34,988 nucleotides of DNA from an uncultured Clostridia bacterium (GTDB lineage Bacteria > Bacillota > Clostridia > Oscillospirales > CAG-272): positions 1 through 34,988 of the forward strand of contig CALYAD010000054.1 in NCBI GenBank assembly GCA_944393415.1, given 5' to 3'. The notes beneath the pieces were generated by a model. The model searched no databases, was not told the origin of the DNA, and saw only the letters and a program-made list of their open reading frames with translations. The translations under genes were made by a program, and so were the position numbers. How positions within the stretch are numbered: position 1 is the first letter of the stretch; the number at the start of each line of letters is the position of its first letter. This document shows positions 1 to 7,770 of the stretch, one piece after another.

Positions 1-130
1 GCTCCCCAGCGTTGCCCTATCCTCCGATGCGGTAAAAGCAATTCTATTATATCACATTCTTTAATTTTATGAAAGGATTTTGTGTAATTGAATCACTTGC
101 TGGGGGGTGATTTAATTATACCAGATATAT

Positions 131-1003
131 ATGGAACTGAAAATCGGAGAAAAGATTGCAATATACAGAAAAGCAAAAGGTTACACGCAAGAACAACTCG
201 GAGAATTGGTGGGTGTTTCCGGACAAGCGGTTTCAAAATGGGAGAACGGCGGTGTTCCTGATACATATCTGTTGCCGACTATCTCAAAAGTGTTGGAGGT
301 GACAATTGATGCGTTGTTCGACGTTGAAAAGAATATTTCAGATTATTCTCAAGATGAAATACTCAATAACTTGTTTGATTTTTGTCGACAAAAAATCCAT
401 TATAAAAATAGTGATTTTAATATTTTCCGATTTTTATTCGAAACGATTTGGACGCTGCAAAGCGCATATTTATTAGGAGGAGACGAGACTCGTCCTTTGC
501 TTAGTGATGTCGTCGAGAAAAATTCCGGAAACTCACAAATTACATCTCAAATCATTAATAATAATGGGACGACATATTTAACCCTTATCAAAGATTTTCC
601 GTTTTTCTGCGCTGTATGGGATACACCGGAAATATCAAAAAAGATTTTATCAGAGAAAAACTTCGGAGAATTTTTCTCTTTGCTTGCATCAGACAATGGA
701 TTTAAAGCTGTTATTTTTACACAAAGCTCAACGGAATCGAGTCAATATACAGCCGAGACGCTGGCAAAAAAGATAGGAATGTCTCTTGAACGTTTCCTTG
801 AAATCGAACCGTTGCTTGTAAAATATGGGATTTTGATCGAAGACAGCCTAACTCTGAATGATAAAGTTATCAAGGTCTATCATAAATGCAGTAATCCCGA
901 AATCAGATCTTTACTTATAATGGCATATCAATTTATCAACGCAAGACAGTGTTATTACAATTTTACATGCAACAGAACAAAACCTTATTTTTATTATGAT
1001 TAA
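131..1003 (+). CDS. XRE-family transcriptional regulator with C-terminal helical region
   Basis: A 290-residue protein with a Cro/C1-type helix-turn-helix at residues 5-60: a KIGEKIAIYRKAKGYTQEQL start, then VSGQAVSKWENG as turn and recognition helix. This N-terminal layout is standard for clostridial XRE regulators. The remaining 220 residues are not recognised; residues around 205-245 (YTAETLAKKIGMSLERFLEI, then a short hydrophobic strand region) look like a second winged-helix fold, which is inference. The ATG at 131 is the only good start because an in-frame stop lies at 113-115. A G-rich Shine-Dalgarno-like run at 102-110 is about 20 bases upstream, farther than usual. A strong terminator follows at 1134-1169. 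The gene is clearly AT-rich compared with genes from 2.7 kb onward. Its target is unknown; the membrane protein just downstream is a natural candidate. Confidence 0.85.
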   Translation: MELKIGEKIAIYRKAKGYTQEQLGELVGVSGQAVSKWENGGVPDTYLLPTISKVLEVTIDALFDVEKNISDYSQDEILNNLFDFCRQKIHYKNSDFNIFRFLFETIWTLQSAYLLGGDETRPLLSDVVEKNSGNSQITSQIINNNGTTYLTLIKDFPFFCAVWDTPEISKKILSEKNFGEFFSLLASDNGFKAVIFTQSSTESSQYTAETLAKKIGMSLERFLEIEPLLVKYGILIEDSLTLNDKVIKVYHKCSNPEIRSLLIMAYQFINARQCYYNFTCNRTKPYFYYD

Positions 1004-1133
1004 AATAACTAAGAGAGCAGCCGTAATTGTGCGTTCTCGGCATTATTAAATACCCAAGTTGTAAAAAACAATGTGCTTGGTAAATGCAGATGCAGCCACA
1101 AAAAAATAAAAAGCCGCGGCACTGCCTCGGCCT

Positions 1134-1169
1134 AAAACCGGAGAATTCGAGAGATTTCTCCGGTTTTTT
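1134..1169 (+). terminator. Intrinsic terminator after the XRE regulator
   Basis: A perfect 12-bp stem (AAAACCGGAGAA at 1134-1145 with TTCTCCGGTTTT at 1156-1167) and a 10-base loop, ending in a run of T. It lies between the regulator and the membrane protein, so the two probably have separate transcripts. Confidence 0.85.
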
Positions 1170-1275
1170 GCTTTGCGTTGTTTTTATTTTATTTTTTGTT
1201 TGCGTTATGTCCGGGTTGAAATTTTATAGGATTTGTGATATAATTTATGTGATCTTAAGGAAAGAAGGAGCGGTC

Positions 1276-2346
1276 ATGAAATATATTATTGGTGGATTGA
1301 GTTTATTTCTTATACCAATTATAGTAAATGGCGTTCGGGTATTTTTACGCCAGCCTAAAAAGGCGGAAAAAGGCAAAGTGTATTTACCGAAATTCTTTGC
1401 GGTTTTAGGATTCATAATCGTTTCCGTTTTTCTCATTCCCACCTTAATTACAGCTTTTTCAGACGAGCCGGTTTGGGTACCCATTCTTTACTTTGTGTTT
1501 ACTTTACTTGGCGCAACTTTGATAATTGCGTTTATCAATAGCGAAATCTCCTATGATGAAGATGGATTTGTCGCCAAAAATTTCTTTGGCATGAAAAGAA
1601 AATTCACTTATGATCAAATAACGGCAATCAAAGAAAACATGCACGGGGATTATATTTATATCGGCAAGCGCAAAGTGATGATCGATGAATTTTCAGTAGG
1701 AGGAATTGATTTTATCGCGTTTGTCAATAAGAAATACAGAAAACTACATAACGGTCAAAATCTTCCCAAAATACGCAAAACAAAGCACGATTTATTCAAC
1801 GGCAATATCGATGATGCTGCGGGATTTATTGCAGCTTATATTTTGATTGGTGTTGCCGCGGCAGCATTCCTCAGCTTCACGGTTTGGTATGTTTATTTTA
1901 CACCGAGCTCTGTAGAAAATACGACAAAGCGTCAAGTAACCTTCAGTTCCTGTGCTGTGCAAGAAGATGAATTAATATTAAAATCCAATGATAATACGAC
2001 ATATATAATACAATTTATCGATGAGGGATTGAGTGTTGAAAATTTCGAATCCATTTGTAACGGTACTACTGTCGTCACTACATATTCAAATGTAGTTAAA
2101 CCGGAAGACACAGATGATTTTTATTCAGTAAAAGCCATTTTATATAATGATAACTATCTTTTGAGTTTTGAGGAAACCAACAGATATCATCAACAGGAAT
2201 ATTTTCCTCTTGTTATCTTAGCGGGAGCATTAGATTTGATTTGGATAACATATGTTGTAGCCTCTATCGTTGTGGGGCGAAATCCGAAAAAATATAACAG
2301 GAAAATTATAAAGCTGTTCTTCAGGGACGGCTATGTGAAATATTGA
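1276..2346 (+). CDS. Membrane protein of unknown function with about five transmembrane segments
   Basis: A 356-residue protein starting MKYIIGGLSLFLIPIIVNG. I place the start at ATG 1276 because AAGGAG lies just upstream (about 1265-1270). An in-frame ATG at 1084 would translate straight through the terminator stem at 1134-1169. Hydrophobic segments lie near residues 2-20, 38-60, 66-88, 185-212 and 312-336. Between segments 3 and 4 is a soluble region (about 90-180) whose YDEDGFVAKNFFGMKRKFTY stretch resembles the short PH-like beta domains in small Firmicute membrane proteins; this is inference. A second soluble domain lies at about 213-310, probably on the other side of the membrane. I do not recognise the family. 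It is AT-rich like the upstream regulator and may have been acquired with it. Confidence 0.75.
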   Translation: MKYIIGGLSLFLIPIIVNGVRVFLRQPKKAEKGKVYLPKFFAVLGFIIVSVFLIPTLITAFSDEPVWVPILYFVFTLLGATLIIAFINSEISYDEDGFVAKNFFGMKRKFTYDQITAIKENMHGDYIYIGKRKVMIDEFSVGGIDFIAFVNKKYRKLHNGQNLPKIRKTKHDLFNGNIDDAAGFIAAYILIGVAAAAFLSFTVWYVYFTPSSVENTTKRQVTFSSCAVQEDELILKSNDNTTYIIQFIDEGLSVENFESICNGTTVVTTYSNVVKPEDTDDFYSVKAILYNDNYLLSFEETNRYHQQEYFPLVILAGALDLIWITYVVASIVVGRNPKKYNRKIIKLFFRDGYVKY

Positions 2347-2424
2347 TATCAGGCGGATCACCCCGCCTGCTCTGACTCAATTAAAGAAAAGATTACGGAT
2401 GGTTTCAGACGGAAAAACAGAGAC

Positions 2425-2688
2425 CTATGTTACTCCGTAACTAATTGCTTCTGCTACAGGGATAAAACGCCGCAAACACGAACACACCCGACGGACTGCC
2501 CGCGGATAGAATCCGACGGGAGTTTCATCGGGTGTGTTTTCCTCTTCGAAAGGATATATATACGCGTCATCATAGCTCCGTACGCGCGTATTTTCCATGA
2601 TAACCGCGGTAGGGCCGGCAGGGTTATGAAAAGCTGCCGTCCCCAGCGTCATAGCCACATACAGAATCCTAACCTGACTCAAGTACAT
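2425..2688 (-). CDS. Doubtful 87-residue ORF after the flavodoxin gene
   Basis: An open frame begins 11 bases after the flavodoxin stop (MYLSQVRILYVAMTLGTAAF) and could encode 87 residues with a protein-like acidic middle (RSYDDAYIYPFEEENTPDET). It has no G-rich ribosome binding site, no family I recognise, and its C-terminal part crosses the inverted repeat at 2481-2538. It may be chance or the remnant of a longer gene. Confidence 0.2.
   Translation of the reverse strand: MYLSQVRILYVAMTLGTAAFHNPAGPTAVIMENTRVRSYDDAYIYPFEEENTPDETPVGFYPRAVRRVCSCLRRFIPVAEAISYGVT
2481..2538. repeat. Nested inverted repeat (11-bp perfect outer arms)
   Basis: The arms AACACACCCGA (2481-2491) and TCGGGTGTGTT (2528-2538) are perfectly complementary. 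An inner near-palindrome lies between them: CCCGCGGAT paired with ATCCGACGGG around 2499-2520. On the plus strand the right arm is followed by TTTCCTCTT, so it could act as a weak terminator for the membrane protein gene. It may instead be a structured remnant. Confidence 0.55.
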
Positions 2689-2699
2689 TCTTTTAATTT

Positions 2700-3353
2700 T
2701 TAAATTACACCGAGCTCCTCCAGCCAGGAAGAAACATCGCTTTCGGACGCGCTTGAGCGGAAGCGATGTCCTTGCAGCCAATTGCCCGTACCGGCAAGCT
2801 CTTCAAGGAGCGTTCCGCTCTGCCCTAAGCCCGAGCTTGACGATGTGCAGAAGGGTATGACAGTTTTGCCCGTAAAATCGTTATCCTCAATAAAATCGTT
2901 TACAGGCCACGCCGCAATCCCCCACCAGATAGGATATCCGATAAAAACAGTGTCGTACTCATCCCAATTCTCTATGGCAGTCGAAACAAGCTCTACATCC
3001 CGCAGCTCCTCGTTTTCATATTCCTGATAGACTCTGCTGTTATGATTACTGTAGTTCAGGTCGGCGTCCGTGTATTCGTTTACCGGTACAAGTTCAAACA
3101 GCGTACCGTTTGTCGATTCGGCAATATAGTTCGCTACCGCCTCCGTATTGCCCGTCGCAGAAAAATATACCACAAGCACACTTCCGTAGCCGCCCGGCGC
3201 TACAGGCTCCGTTCCATCGGGTGTTTCCGGAGTCAACTGTCCGCCTGATTGGTCGGTTTGTGATTTGCCGCCTGTATCCCGGCAAGCTGTAAAGGCAAAC
3301 ACCGTTGTCAGGCTTAAAAGAACGCATATAAGCGCTGTCAAAAACTTTTTCAC
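2700..3353 (-). CDS. Lipoprotein-anchored flavodoxin-like protein
   Basis: A 217-residue protein with a GTG start at 3353, preceded at 8-base spacing by AGGAGG (3362-3367). The N-terminus is a lipoprotein signal (MKKFLTALICVLLSLTTVFA, then FTAC with Cys24), followed by a Gly/Pro/Thr/Gln-rich linker to about residue 57. A flavodoxin domain follows: the strand VLVVYFSATGNTEAVANYIA (59-78) carries the FMN phosphate loop (SATGNT), then FIGYPIWWGIAAWPVNDFI and VIPFCTSSSSGLGQS, which are typical of Flavodoxin_4-type proteins. It should be anchored outside the cell membrane and carry electrons or reduce a substrate with FMN. The gene begins 19 bases after the aldo/keto reductase stop, so the two are probably cotranscribed and functionally linked. 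Confidence 0.88.
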   Translation of the reverse strand: MKKFLTALICVLLSLTTVFAFTACRDTGGKSQTDQSGGQLTPETPDGTEPVAPGGYGSVLVVYFSATGNTEAVANYIAESTNGTLFELVPVNEYTDADLNYSNHNSRVYQEYENEELRDVELVSTAIENWDEYDTVFIGYPIWWGIAAWPVNDFIEDNDFTGKTVIPFCTSSSSGLGQSGTLLEELAGTGNWLQGHRFRSSASESDVSSWLEELGVI

Positions 3354-3372
3354 GCTATTTGCCTCCTTTTAT

Positions 3373-4254
3373 TTACTGATTTTTCTTTGCCGCGTCATTG
3401 GTATTTTTGCGCTCCTCAACCATCTTAACGAACCATTCAACCATGCTGGGATCGGTATGGGAGAAAAAGGATGAGGTATCTTTATCGAGCCCGGCAATGG
3501 TCTGCATATCATCGTCGGAAAGTGTAAAGTCAAACACATTGAAGTTCTCCGCCATTCTCTCTTTACGCACTGACTTTGGAATGACGACTATACCGCGCTG
3601 CAGATGCCAGCGGAGAATAACCTGCGCCACAGTCTTACCGTACTTTGCGCCGATCTTTTCCAGCGTAGGATCGGTAAACAGCCCTCCGCGTCCCTCTCCG
3701 AAAGGTGCCCACGCCTCGTGAACGACGCCGTATTTTTTCATCCACTCGTGTGCAGCCTTCTGCTGATCATGCGGGTGCGTCTCCACTTGGTTTACCATCG
3801 GCTTGATACGCGAAAAGGAACAAATATCTACAAGTCTGTCGGGATAGAAATTGGATACGCCGATGGCGCGGAGTTTTCCTTCGGCGTACAGCTCCTCTAA
3901 GGCACGCCATGCTCCGTAGTAATCGGCAAACGGCTGGTGCAATAATACAAGGTCGATATAGTTAACCTGCAGTTTGCGCATGGATTCAAGTACGGATTTT
4001 CTGCATTCCTCATAGCCGTAATGTTCGATCCAAACCTTTGTGGTAATAAAAATTTCCTCGCGGGGGATACCTGAGTTTTTGATGGCATTGCCGACTTCTT
4101 CCTCGTTAAAATAGGACTGCGCCGTGTCTATATGGCGGTAGCCGACCGAGAGCGCCTCCGAAACGCATCTCCCGCACTCTTCCCTTGTCACCTGATACAC
4201 GCCGTATCCGAGTTGGGGCATTTTGACCCCGTTTTCAAGAGTTACATATTCCAT
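3373..4254 (-). CDS. Aldo/keto reductase
   Basis: A 293-residue protein, the usual length for the AKR family of NAD(P)H-dependent carbonyl reductases with a TIM-barrel fold. The catalytic tetrad is visible: Asp43 and Tyr48 (HIDTAQSYFNEEEVG), Lys73 (ITTKVW) and His106 (DLVLLHQPF). The cofactor-binding end has the usual VIPKSVRKERMAENFNVFDF. I start at ATG 4254 because AGGAGG lies at 4264-4269; an ATG at 4320 would read through the promoter. The physiological substrate cannot be read from sequence; close relatives are called 2,5-diketo-gluconate or glyoxal reductases. It is the first gene of a two-gene unit with the lipoprotein flavodoxin and lies downstream of a LysR regulator gene and a palindromic operator candidate. 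Confidence 0.93.
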   Translation of the reverse strand: MEYVTLENGVKMPQLGYGVYQVTREECGRCVSEALSVGYRHIDTAQSYFNEEEVGNAIKNSGIPREEIFITTKVWIEHYGYEECRKSVLESMRKLQVNYIDLVLLHQPFADYYGAWRALEELYAEGKLRAIGVSNFYPDRLVDICSFSRIKPMVNQVETHPHDQQKAAHEWMKKYGVVHEAWAPFGEGRGGLFTDPTLEKIGAKYGKTVAQVILRWHLQRGIVVIPKSVRKERMAENFNVFDFTLSDDDMQTIAGLDKDTSSFFSHTDPSMVEWFVKMVEERKNTNDAAKKNQ

Positions 4255-4284
4255 ACAAATAAACCTCCTTTTGTTTATGGTTCT

Positions 4285-4290
4285 ATTATA
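4285..4290 (-). promoter_or_regulatory. -10 box of the aldo/keto reductase promoter
   Basis: TATAAT on the minus strand, 31 bases upstream of the start codon. I see no convincing -35 hexamer 17 bases away, as expected for a promoter that needs an activator. Confidence 0.55.
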
Positions 4291-4321
4291 GTATTTTCGT
4301 TTTAAAAACGGAATAACCAAA

Positions 4322-4340
4322 AAGTTTATAGTATAAACTT
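4322..4340. promoter_or_regulatory. Perfect palindrome, candidate LysR operator
   Basis: AAGTTTATA-G-TATAAACTT is a perfect 9+1+9 palindrome. Its centre is about 53 bases upstream of the start predicted from the -10 box at 4285-4290, the usual place for a LysR-type activation site. The same half-site, GTTTATA, occurs at 5502-5508 beside the LysR gene's own -10 box. Confidence 0.55.
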
Positions 4341-4573
4341 AAAGTATATGCCAAAGCTTTTCTTACCGGAAACGGAGATGCTTTTAAGAGAGGTTTTATA
4401 AAATTTAATTCGCCAAAAATAATACACAAAAAGTTTTGGTCAAAGGGCAAAGCCCCTGTCGTCCTCTGCAGAGGGCGAAATTTTCCCCGAAAAGAACGCA
4501 GGAGATATATAAAATGTCCCGGTGGGGTAAATAGCTTAAGGGAACTTCTTGAAAGAAGTCCCCTTATAAACCC
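4341..4573. other. Intergenic region between LysR and aldo/keto reductase genes
   Basis: Contains no gene. It holds the perfect palindrome CCTCTGCAGAGG at 4463-4474 and a 13-bp hairpin with one mismatch at 4538-4565 (AAGGGAACTTCTT with AAGAAGTCCCCTT). The hairpin lies just past the LysR stop and may end that transcript, although no T run follows. A similar hairpin occurs at 20469-20504. Confidence 0.5.
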
Positions 4574-5485
4574 TCAAAAACTGCTCTGCAAGGAACGCGC
4601 CCCGGCAATCGAGCTTAAAAGCTCAATAAATTTTTTAACGAGCTTTGTCGGCTCCGGAGAATAGAATACCCCGAAAGGAATGGTATCATCCCAAGCGGCG
4701 GGAATGAGCTTTAACAGCGGGTGAACGTCTTCCCAGCCCTCGACGGTAATAATCGGCGCGTTTTCGGTAACGGCGCGATTGTACGCCGAAATATTGAACA
4801 TTTCAAAATCCTCGACTCTAACGCCATGGCTTTCAAGCTTGTCGCGCAGTCTGTCTATATACACATTCCATCCGCGACGAATCAACAATACTTTGCGGTT
4901 TTTCAGATTTTCAGGCGTGATTAATGTCTCGGCACTCAAAGCGTTCGTCACCGGAACCGCGAACAACAGCTTTTTATTATACATATGTGCCGCCAGACAG
5001 CCTCGTTCCTTCAGAAAATTATCGTCATAAAGTCCCGCCACGACATCGATATGCTGCCCTAAATTTTTGAGGATCTCCACCGCGTTGACGGGATTGTTGT
5101 CGAAGGGGATAAGCTCGATTTTCAGCGTCGGCATACGGCTCTGTATCTGAGACCATACGTCGAGAATAAATTTCGCGGGCGTCATAACTGACGTGCCGAC
5201 ACGGATGGACTTTCGGTTTTTGCCCTCGTCGATCTCCCGGACCTTCCTTGCCGCACGGTCGATATATTCCAGAATATAGCGCGCGTCCTGCAAAAAGATT
5301 TCGCCCGCCTCAGTAAGACGCAGTCCGTGATTTGTGCGTTCGAACAACGCGGCGGAAAGCTCCTTTTCCAGTGCATTGACCTGTTTCATCACCGCGGTAG
5401 GCGTGATATAGAGAGCATCCGCCGCTTTGGTAAAACTGCCGCTTTCCGCAGCCTTTATAAACGTTTCCAGCCGACTGTCGAACAT
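4574..5485 (-). CDS. LysR-family transcriptional regulator
   Basis: A 303-residue protein. A winged helix-turn-helix lies at about residues 1-60 (FIKAAESGSFTKAADALYIT, then TAVMKQVNALEKELSAALFE, typical of LysR). It is followed by a linker helix (about 60-90) and a periplasmic-binding-protein-like effector domain (about 90-295). I choose ATG 5485, which has GAGGTG just upstream; a GTG at 5497 is in frame but has no ribosome binding site. The TATAAT at 5525-5530 serves it. It probably regulates the aldo/keto reductase and flavodoxin genes transcribed in the same direction just downstream, through the palindrome at 4322-4340, and may repress itself through the half-site at 5502-5514. The effector is unknown. 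Confidence 0.92.
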   Translation of the reverse strand: MFDSRLETFIKAAESGSFTKAADALYITPTAVMKQVNALEKELSAALFERTNHGLRLTEAGEIFLQDARYILEYIDRAARKVREIDEGKNRKSIRVGTSVMTPAKFILDVWSQIQSRMPTLKIELIPFDNNPVNAVEILKNLGQHIDVVAGLYDDNFLKERGCLAAHMYNKKLLFAVPVTNALSAETLITPENLKNRKVLLIRRGWNVYIDRLRDKLESHGVRVEDFEMFNISAYNRAVTENAPIITVEGWEDVHPLLKLIPAAWDDTIPFGVFYSPEPTKLVKKFIELLSSIAGARSLQSSF

Positions 5486-5501
5486 TCCGCACCTCACAAT
5501 T

Positions 5502-5530
5502 GTTTATACTAAATGTACATACCCATTATA
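5502..5530 (-). promoter_or_regulatory. LysR gene promoter with possible autoregulatory half-site
   Basis: TATAAT on the minus strand at 5525-5530. The half-site GTTTATA at 5502-5508, identical to one arm of the palindrome at 4322-4340, lies just downstream of the expected transcription start. That position fits autorepression. Confidence 0.45.
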
Positions 5531-5683
5531 ACATCCTTACAAAAAATAATCTATGGGATTTTGTAAATATATCCTTCGACATCTGAATCTAAAACTCAGT
5601 TTTTTGCGTCTCAAAACCGAATAACCCTTAAGTTTCAGATAAGCTTTCTTTGATATATTTTAAATCTTACCAAGGCGGAGAAC

Positions 5684-7570
5684 TTATTTAACCTCGAATC
5701 CGGCGAAAGCATAAGGGGATATATCCGAGAGAAAAACCCGATCGCCCGCCAAGCTGCCCGAGCAGTTGATGAATGTGATGCCGCCGTATCTCCTATTCAG
5801 CTTTATTTCAGGCTCTGATACTATGTCCTGACTAAAATTCCATAGGCCAACCGAAAGCTTTCCCTCCTTCTCCTTGCATATCATATAAAGGTCGGGCGAG
5901 GTTACCGACGCTTCAGCCGGAAGCGACTTTCCGGAAGAAAGCCATTTTACCGCCGAGGTCAGCTGGCGGGCGCGGGTGTACTGCCGCCACATCGCTTCTG
6001 AATTGAAATACGCCTCAAATGTGAATACCAAAAACCGTTGTCCGCTTTTATTCTCATAGAAATAGGAAGCCGGAAGCTCCTCATTTGAGACGATAAACCG
6101 GCTTTGCACATCAGCTCCGTCGCGCAGCTCTGCTCGGCGGAAAGTCGGTTTCTCCGTTTCCCCGAAAATCGCTACATACTCATTTTCTGACACGAAATAT
6201 TCCTCGACAGGGGTTAAAAGCTCCCCGATCCTCTCGCATCCCGTGTCTATCCCCCGAAGCTGTAAAATGCGCGCCGCCTCCATGTCCAGGATCAAGCCGT
6301 CGTTGAGCGCCTGCTCAGGAAGCGCCCGCGCGTTTTCGCCGAACGCGATACCGCAGACTCCGCCTCCCTCATATACTGAGGGTATCGCACAGCATGCCAG
6401 CATCTCCGCGGCAGGAGAATAAAAGATATTTTGTATCTTCATGTCCCCCTCTATGCGCTCATAGATCTCCTGCGCGGCGTATTTTTTCGGCGCTTCATAA
6501 ACACGAACTCCGCAAGCGTTCTTGCCCGCAAAGTACTGCTCCAGCTTTCCGTAAAGCTCTTTATTACGCATATGACTATCGGTGTAGCCCCGCTCATACC
6601 GGACTCCGGAAGTATAATCAAGGGCATACTTTAAGATTCCGTCCGTACAGGCGGCAGCACGCATAGCGGTATCAAAGCCCTCTAAAAACGCTGCCGGTAT
6701 CTGCCATCTGGGACGCGGATATACATCCCCTTCGCAGAAAATTTCTATATCTTTATCCCTGCGCCAGCTGCTCTCCATGCGCTCCAGCTCAATTATGTCC
6801 TGAAGCCGTCTCCCGGGTTGCCTGACAGCCCAATACGGCGCGCCGATAAGCCGGTAAAAGGGTTTTGTTCCGCCCGCCAATATCCGGCTGATCCGGTCAG
6901 GCGACGTACCGTCAATATCCCATGAGCTCATACAGGCGCATTGACCAAACCGGATATCGGGATCGACACGGTCGATACATTCACGCATCTGCCGAGCAAA
7001 GCGCTCAAGCCAGTATCCGTTCGCCCGCATAAAAGCGTCGCGGTACTTATTGCTGCCGCCGACCAGAAGCTTCTCTGTCAGAAATTCCCTTGTAACAGTC
7101 TCCCCCAGAATTTCAGAAATTTTTTTGATATGGTTACGGCACAGGCATCCGAAACCTCCCTGAAAAGCGCCGTAACGGAAATCATCGTCAAACATGATCA
7201 TGTCAACACCGCATCGCGCGATCTCCGTAAGAAATTCGGACATCCAAGCACGGTAGCCCTCATCCGACGGGCAAGCTTCATTTTCTGTCTCGCTGCCTGT
7301 GACAGCTGTCATATGTGTAAAATCGTTTTCTCCCTGTAACATGAACGTCCAGAGCCACGCGCCAACCTCAAATCCATTTCTTTTTAAAAAAACACAGTAT
7401 TCTTTCAGGATAGAAAGCTCCCGTTTACGTCTCTCCCGGTCAATAGCGCCATATGGATTCAAGGTTAAAAACACCCGTTCCGCATCCAGATCTTTCAGCT
7501 GCCGCAGCAGTTCTTCCTTGTCAGAGCGGATAACGTTTATAGTTGAGATCGGCACAGATATCTTATACAT
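5684..7570 (-). CDS. Uncharacterised protein with TIM-barrel glycosidase-like features
   Basis: A 628-residue soluble protein without a signal peptide; I do not recognise its family. The first ~330 residues read like a (beta/alpha)8 barrel: RVFLTLNPYG (32-41), a strand GFEVGAWLWTFML (66-78), VDMIMFDDDFRYG (122-134) with three adjacent Asp at 128-130, FGQCACMSSW (208-217), and IEIFCEGDVYPRPRWQ (275-290) with Glu280 where glycosidase clan A enzymes place the nucleophile. The C-terminal ~300 residues resemble the beta-rich domains after GH42-like barrels. A glycoside hydrolase role is inference. The start is firm: GGGGG lies just upstream, directly after the GCTGCC hairpin of a repeat module (7571-7770). 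The leader also holds a terminator-like hairpin (7601-7626) and a tiny ORF. The promoter is not clear. Confidence 0.7.
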   Translation of the reverse strand: MYKISVPISTINVIRSDKEELLRQLKDLDAERVFLTLNPYGAIDRERRKRELSILKEYCVFLKRNGFEVGAWLWTFMLQGENDFTHMTAVTGSETENEACPSDEGYRAWMSEFLTEIARCGVDMIMFDDDFRYGAFQGGFGCLCRNHIKKISEILGETVTREFLTEKLLVGGSNKYRDAFMRANGYWLERFARQMRECIDRVDPDIRFGQCACMSSWDIDGTSPDRISRILAGGTKPFYRLIGAPYWAVRQPGRRLQDIIELERMESSWRRDKDIEIFCEGDVYPRPRWQIPAAFLEGFDTAMRAAACTDGILKYALDYTSGVRYERGYTDSHMRNKELYGKLEQYFAGKNACGVRVYEAPKKYAAQEIYERIEGDMKIQNIFYSPAAEMLACCAIPSVYEGGGVCGIAFGENARALPEQALNDGLILDMEAARILQLRGIDTGCERIGELLTPVEEYFVSENEYVAIFGETEKPTFRRAELRDGADVQSRFIVSNEELPASYFYENKSGQRFLVFTFEAYFNSEAMWRQYTRARQLTSAVKWLSSGKSLPAEASVTSPDLYMICKEKEGKLSVGLWNFSQDIVSEPEIKLNRRYGGITFINCSGSLAGDRVFLSDISPYAFAGFEVK

Positions 7571-7600
7571 TTCAATCCCCCATGCTGCCTTCAGGCAGCT

Positions 7601-7626
7601 AAAAAAACCGATTTTATCGGTTTTTT
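7601..7626 (-). terminator. Terminator-like hairpin just before the 628-residue gene
   Basis: On the minus strand the stem AAAAAACCGAT / ATCGGTTTTTT has a 3-base loop and ends in T residues. It lies between the leader ORF and the ribosome binding site, the position of an attenuator. An overlapping second ACCG...CGGT pairing lies at 7627-7646. Confidence 0.6.
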
Positions 7627-7661
7627 ACCGTTTTTTATCGGTTTTTAATAGATATAAAAAA

Positions 7662-7736
7662 TTATCGTGTTTTGATCCGCGAAAAATTTACGCGTGAAGT
7701 CAGCCGCATTCTGCTGCGATGTAATATATATTTCAC
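7662..7736 (-). CDS. Small leader ORF A (24 residues)
   Basis: Starts at GTG 7736 and reads MKYILHRSRMRLTSRVNF followed by SRIKTR. It shares the pattern MK-x4-(H/D)R-x2-M-x3-SR-x-NF with the ORFs at 11959-12024 and 12119-12181. The upstream GTAGGATTA is a weak ribosome binding site. Translation is unproven; the similarity may only reflect conservation of the RNA hairpin. Confidence 0.3.
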   Translation of the reverse strand: MKYILHRSRMRLTSRVNFSRIKTR

Positions 7737-7770
7737 TCTAATCCTACATGACGTCTTTATGCGGCTTAAA

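Larger units (their letters stand above)
2347..2699. other. Intergenic stretch with a long nested inverted repeat
   Basis: About 350 bases between the plus-strand membrane protein and the minus-strand flavodoxin gene. Just after the membrane protein stop there is a 7-bp hairpin (CAGGCGG 2350-2356 with CCGCCTG 2363-2369) without a T run. The main feature is the inverted repeat at 2481-2538. A weak minus-strand ORF (2425-2688) crosses the region. No RNA gene was recognised. Confidence 0.5.
7571..7770 (-). repeat. Structured repeat module A (leader of the 628-residue gene)
   Basis: Read on the minus strand it contains, in order: a decayed hairpin around 7751-7765 with GGATTAG before a GTG; a small ORF (7736 to 7662); the shared TATCTATT-AAAACCGAT segment; a terminator-like hairpin (7626 to 7601); and the hairpin GCTGCC-TGAA-GGCAGC (7599 to 7584) followed by ATGGGGGATTGA, which gives the ribosome binding site of the 628-residue gene. 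The same order of parts occurs in tandem at 11881-12245, with base changes that keep the pairing. Confidence 0.75.

Noticed and set aside
1084..1275. N-terminal extension of the membrane protein from ATG 1084
   Set aside because: It would translate through the terminator at 1134-1169 and has no ribosome binding site, while ATG 1276 has AAGGAG.
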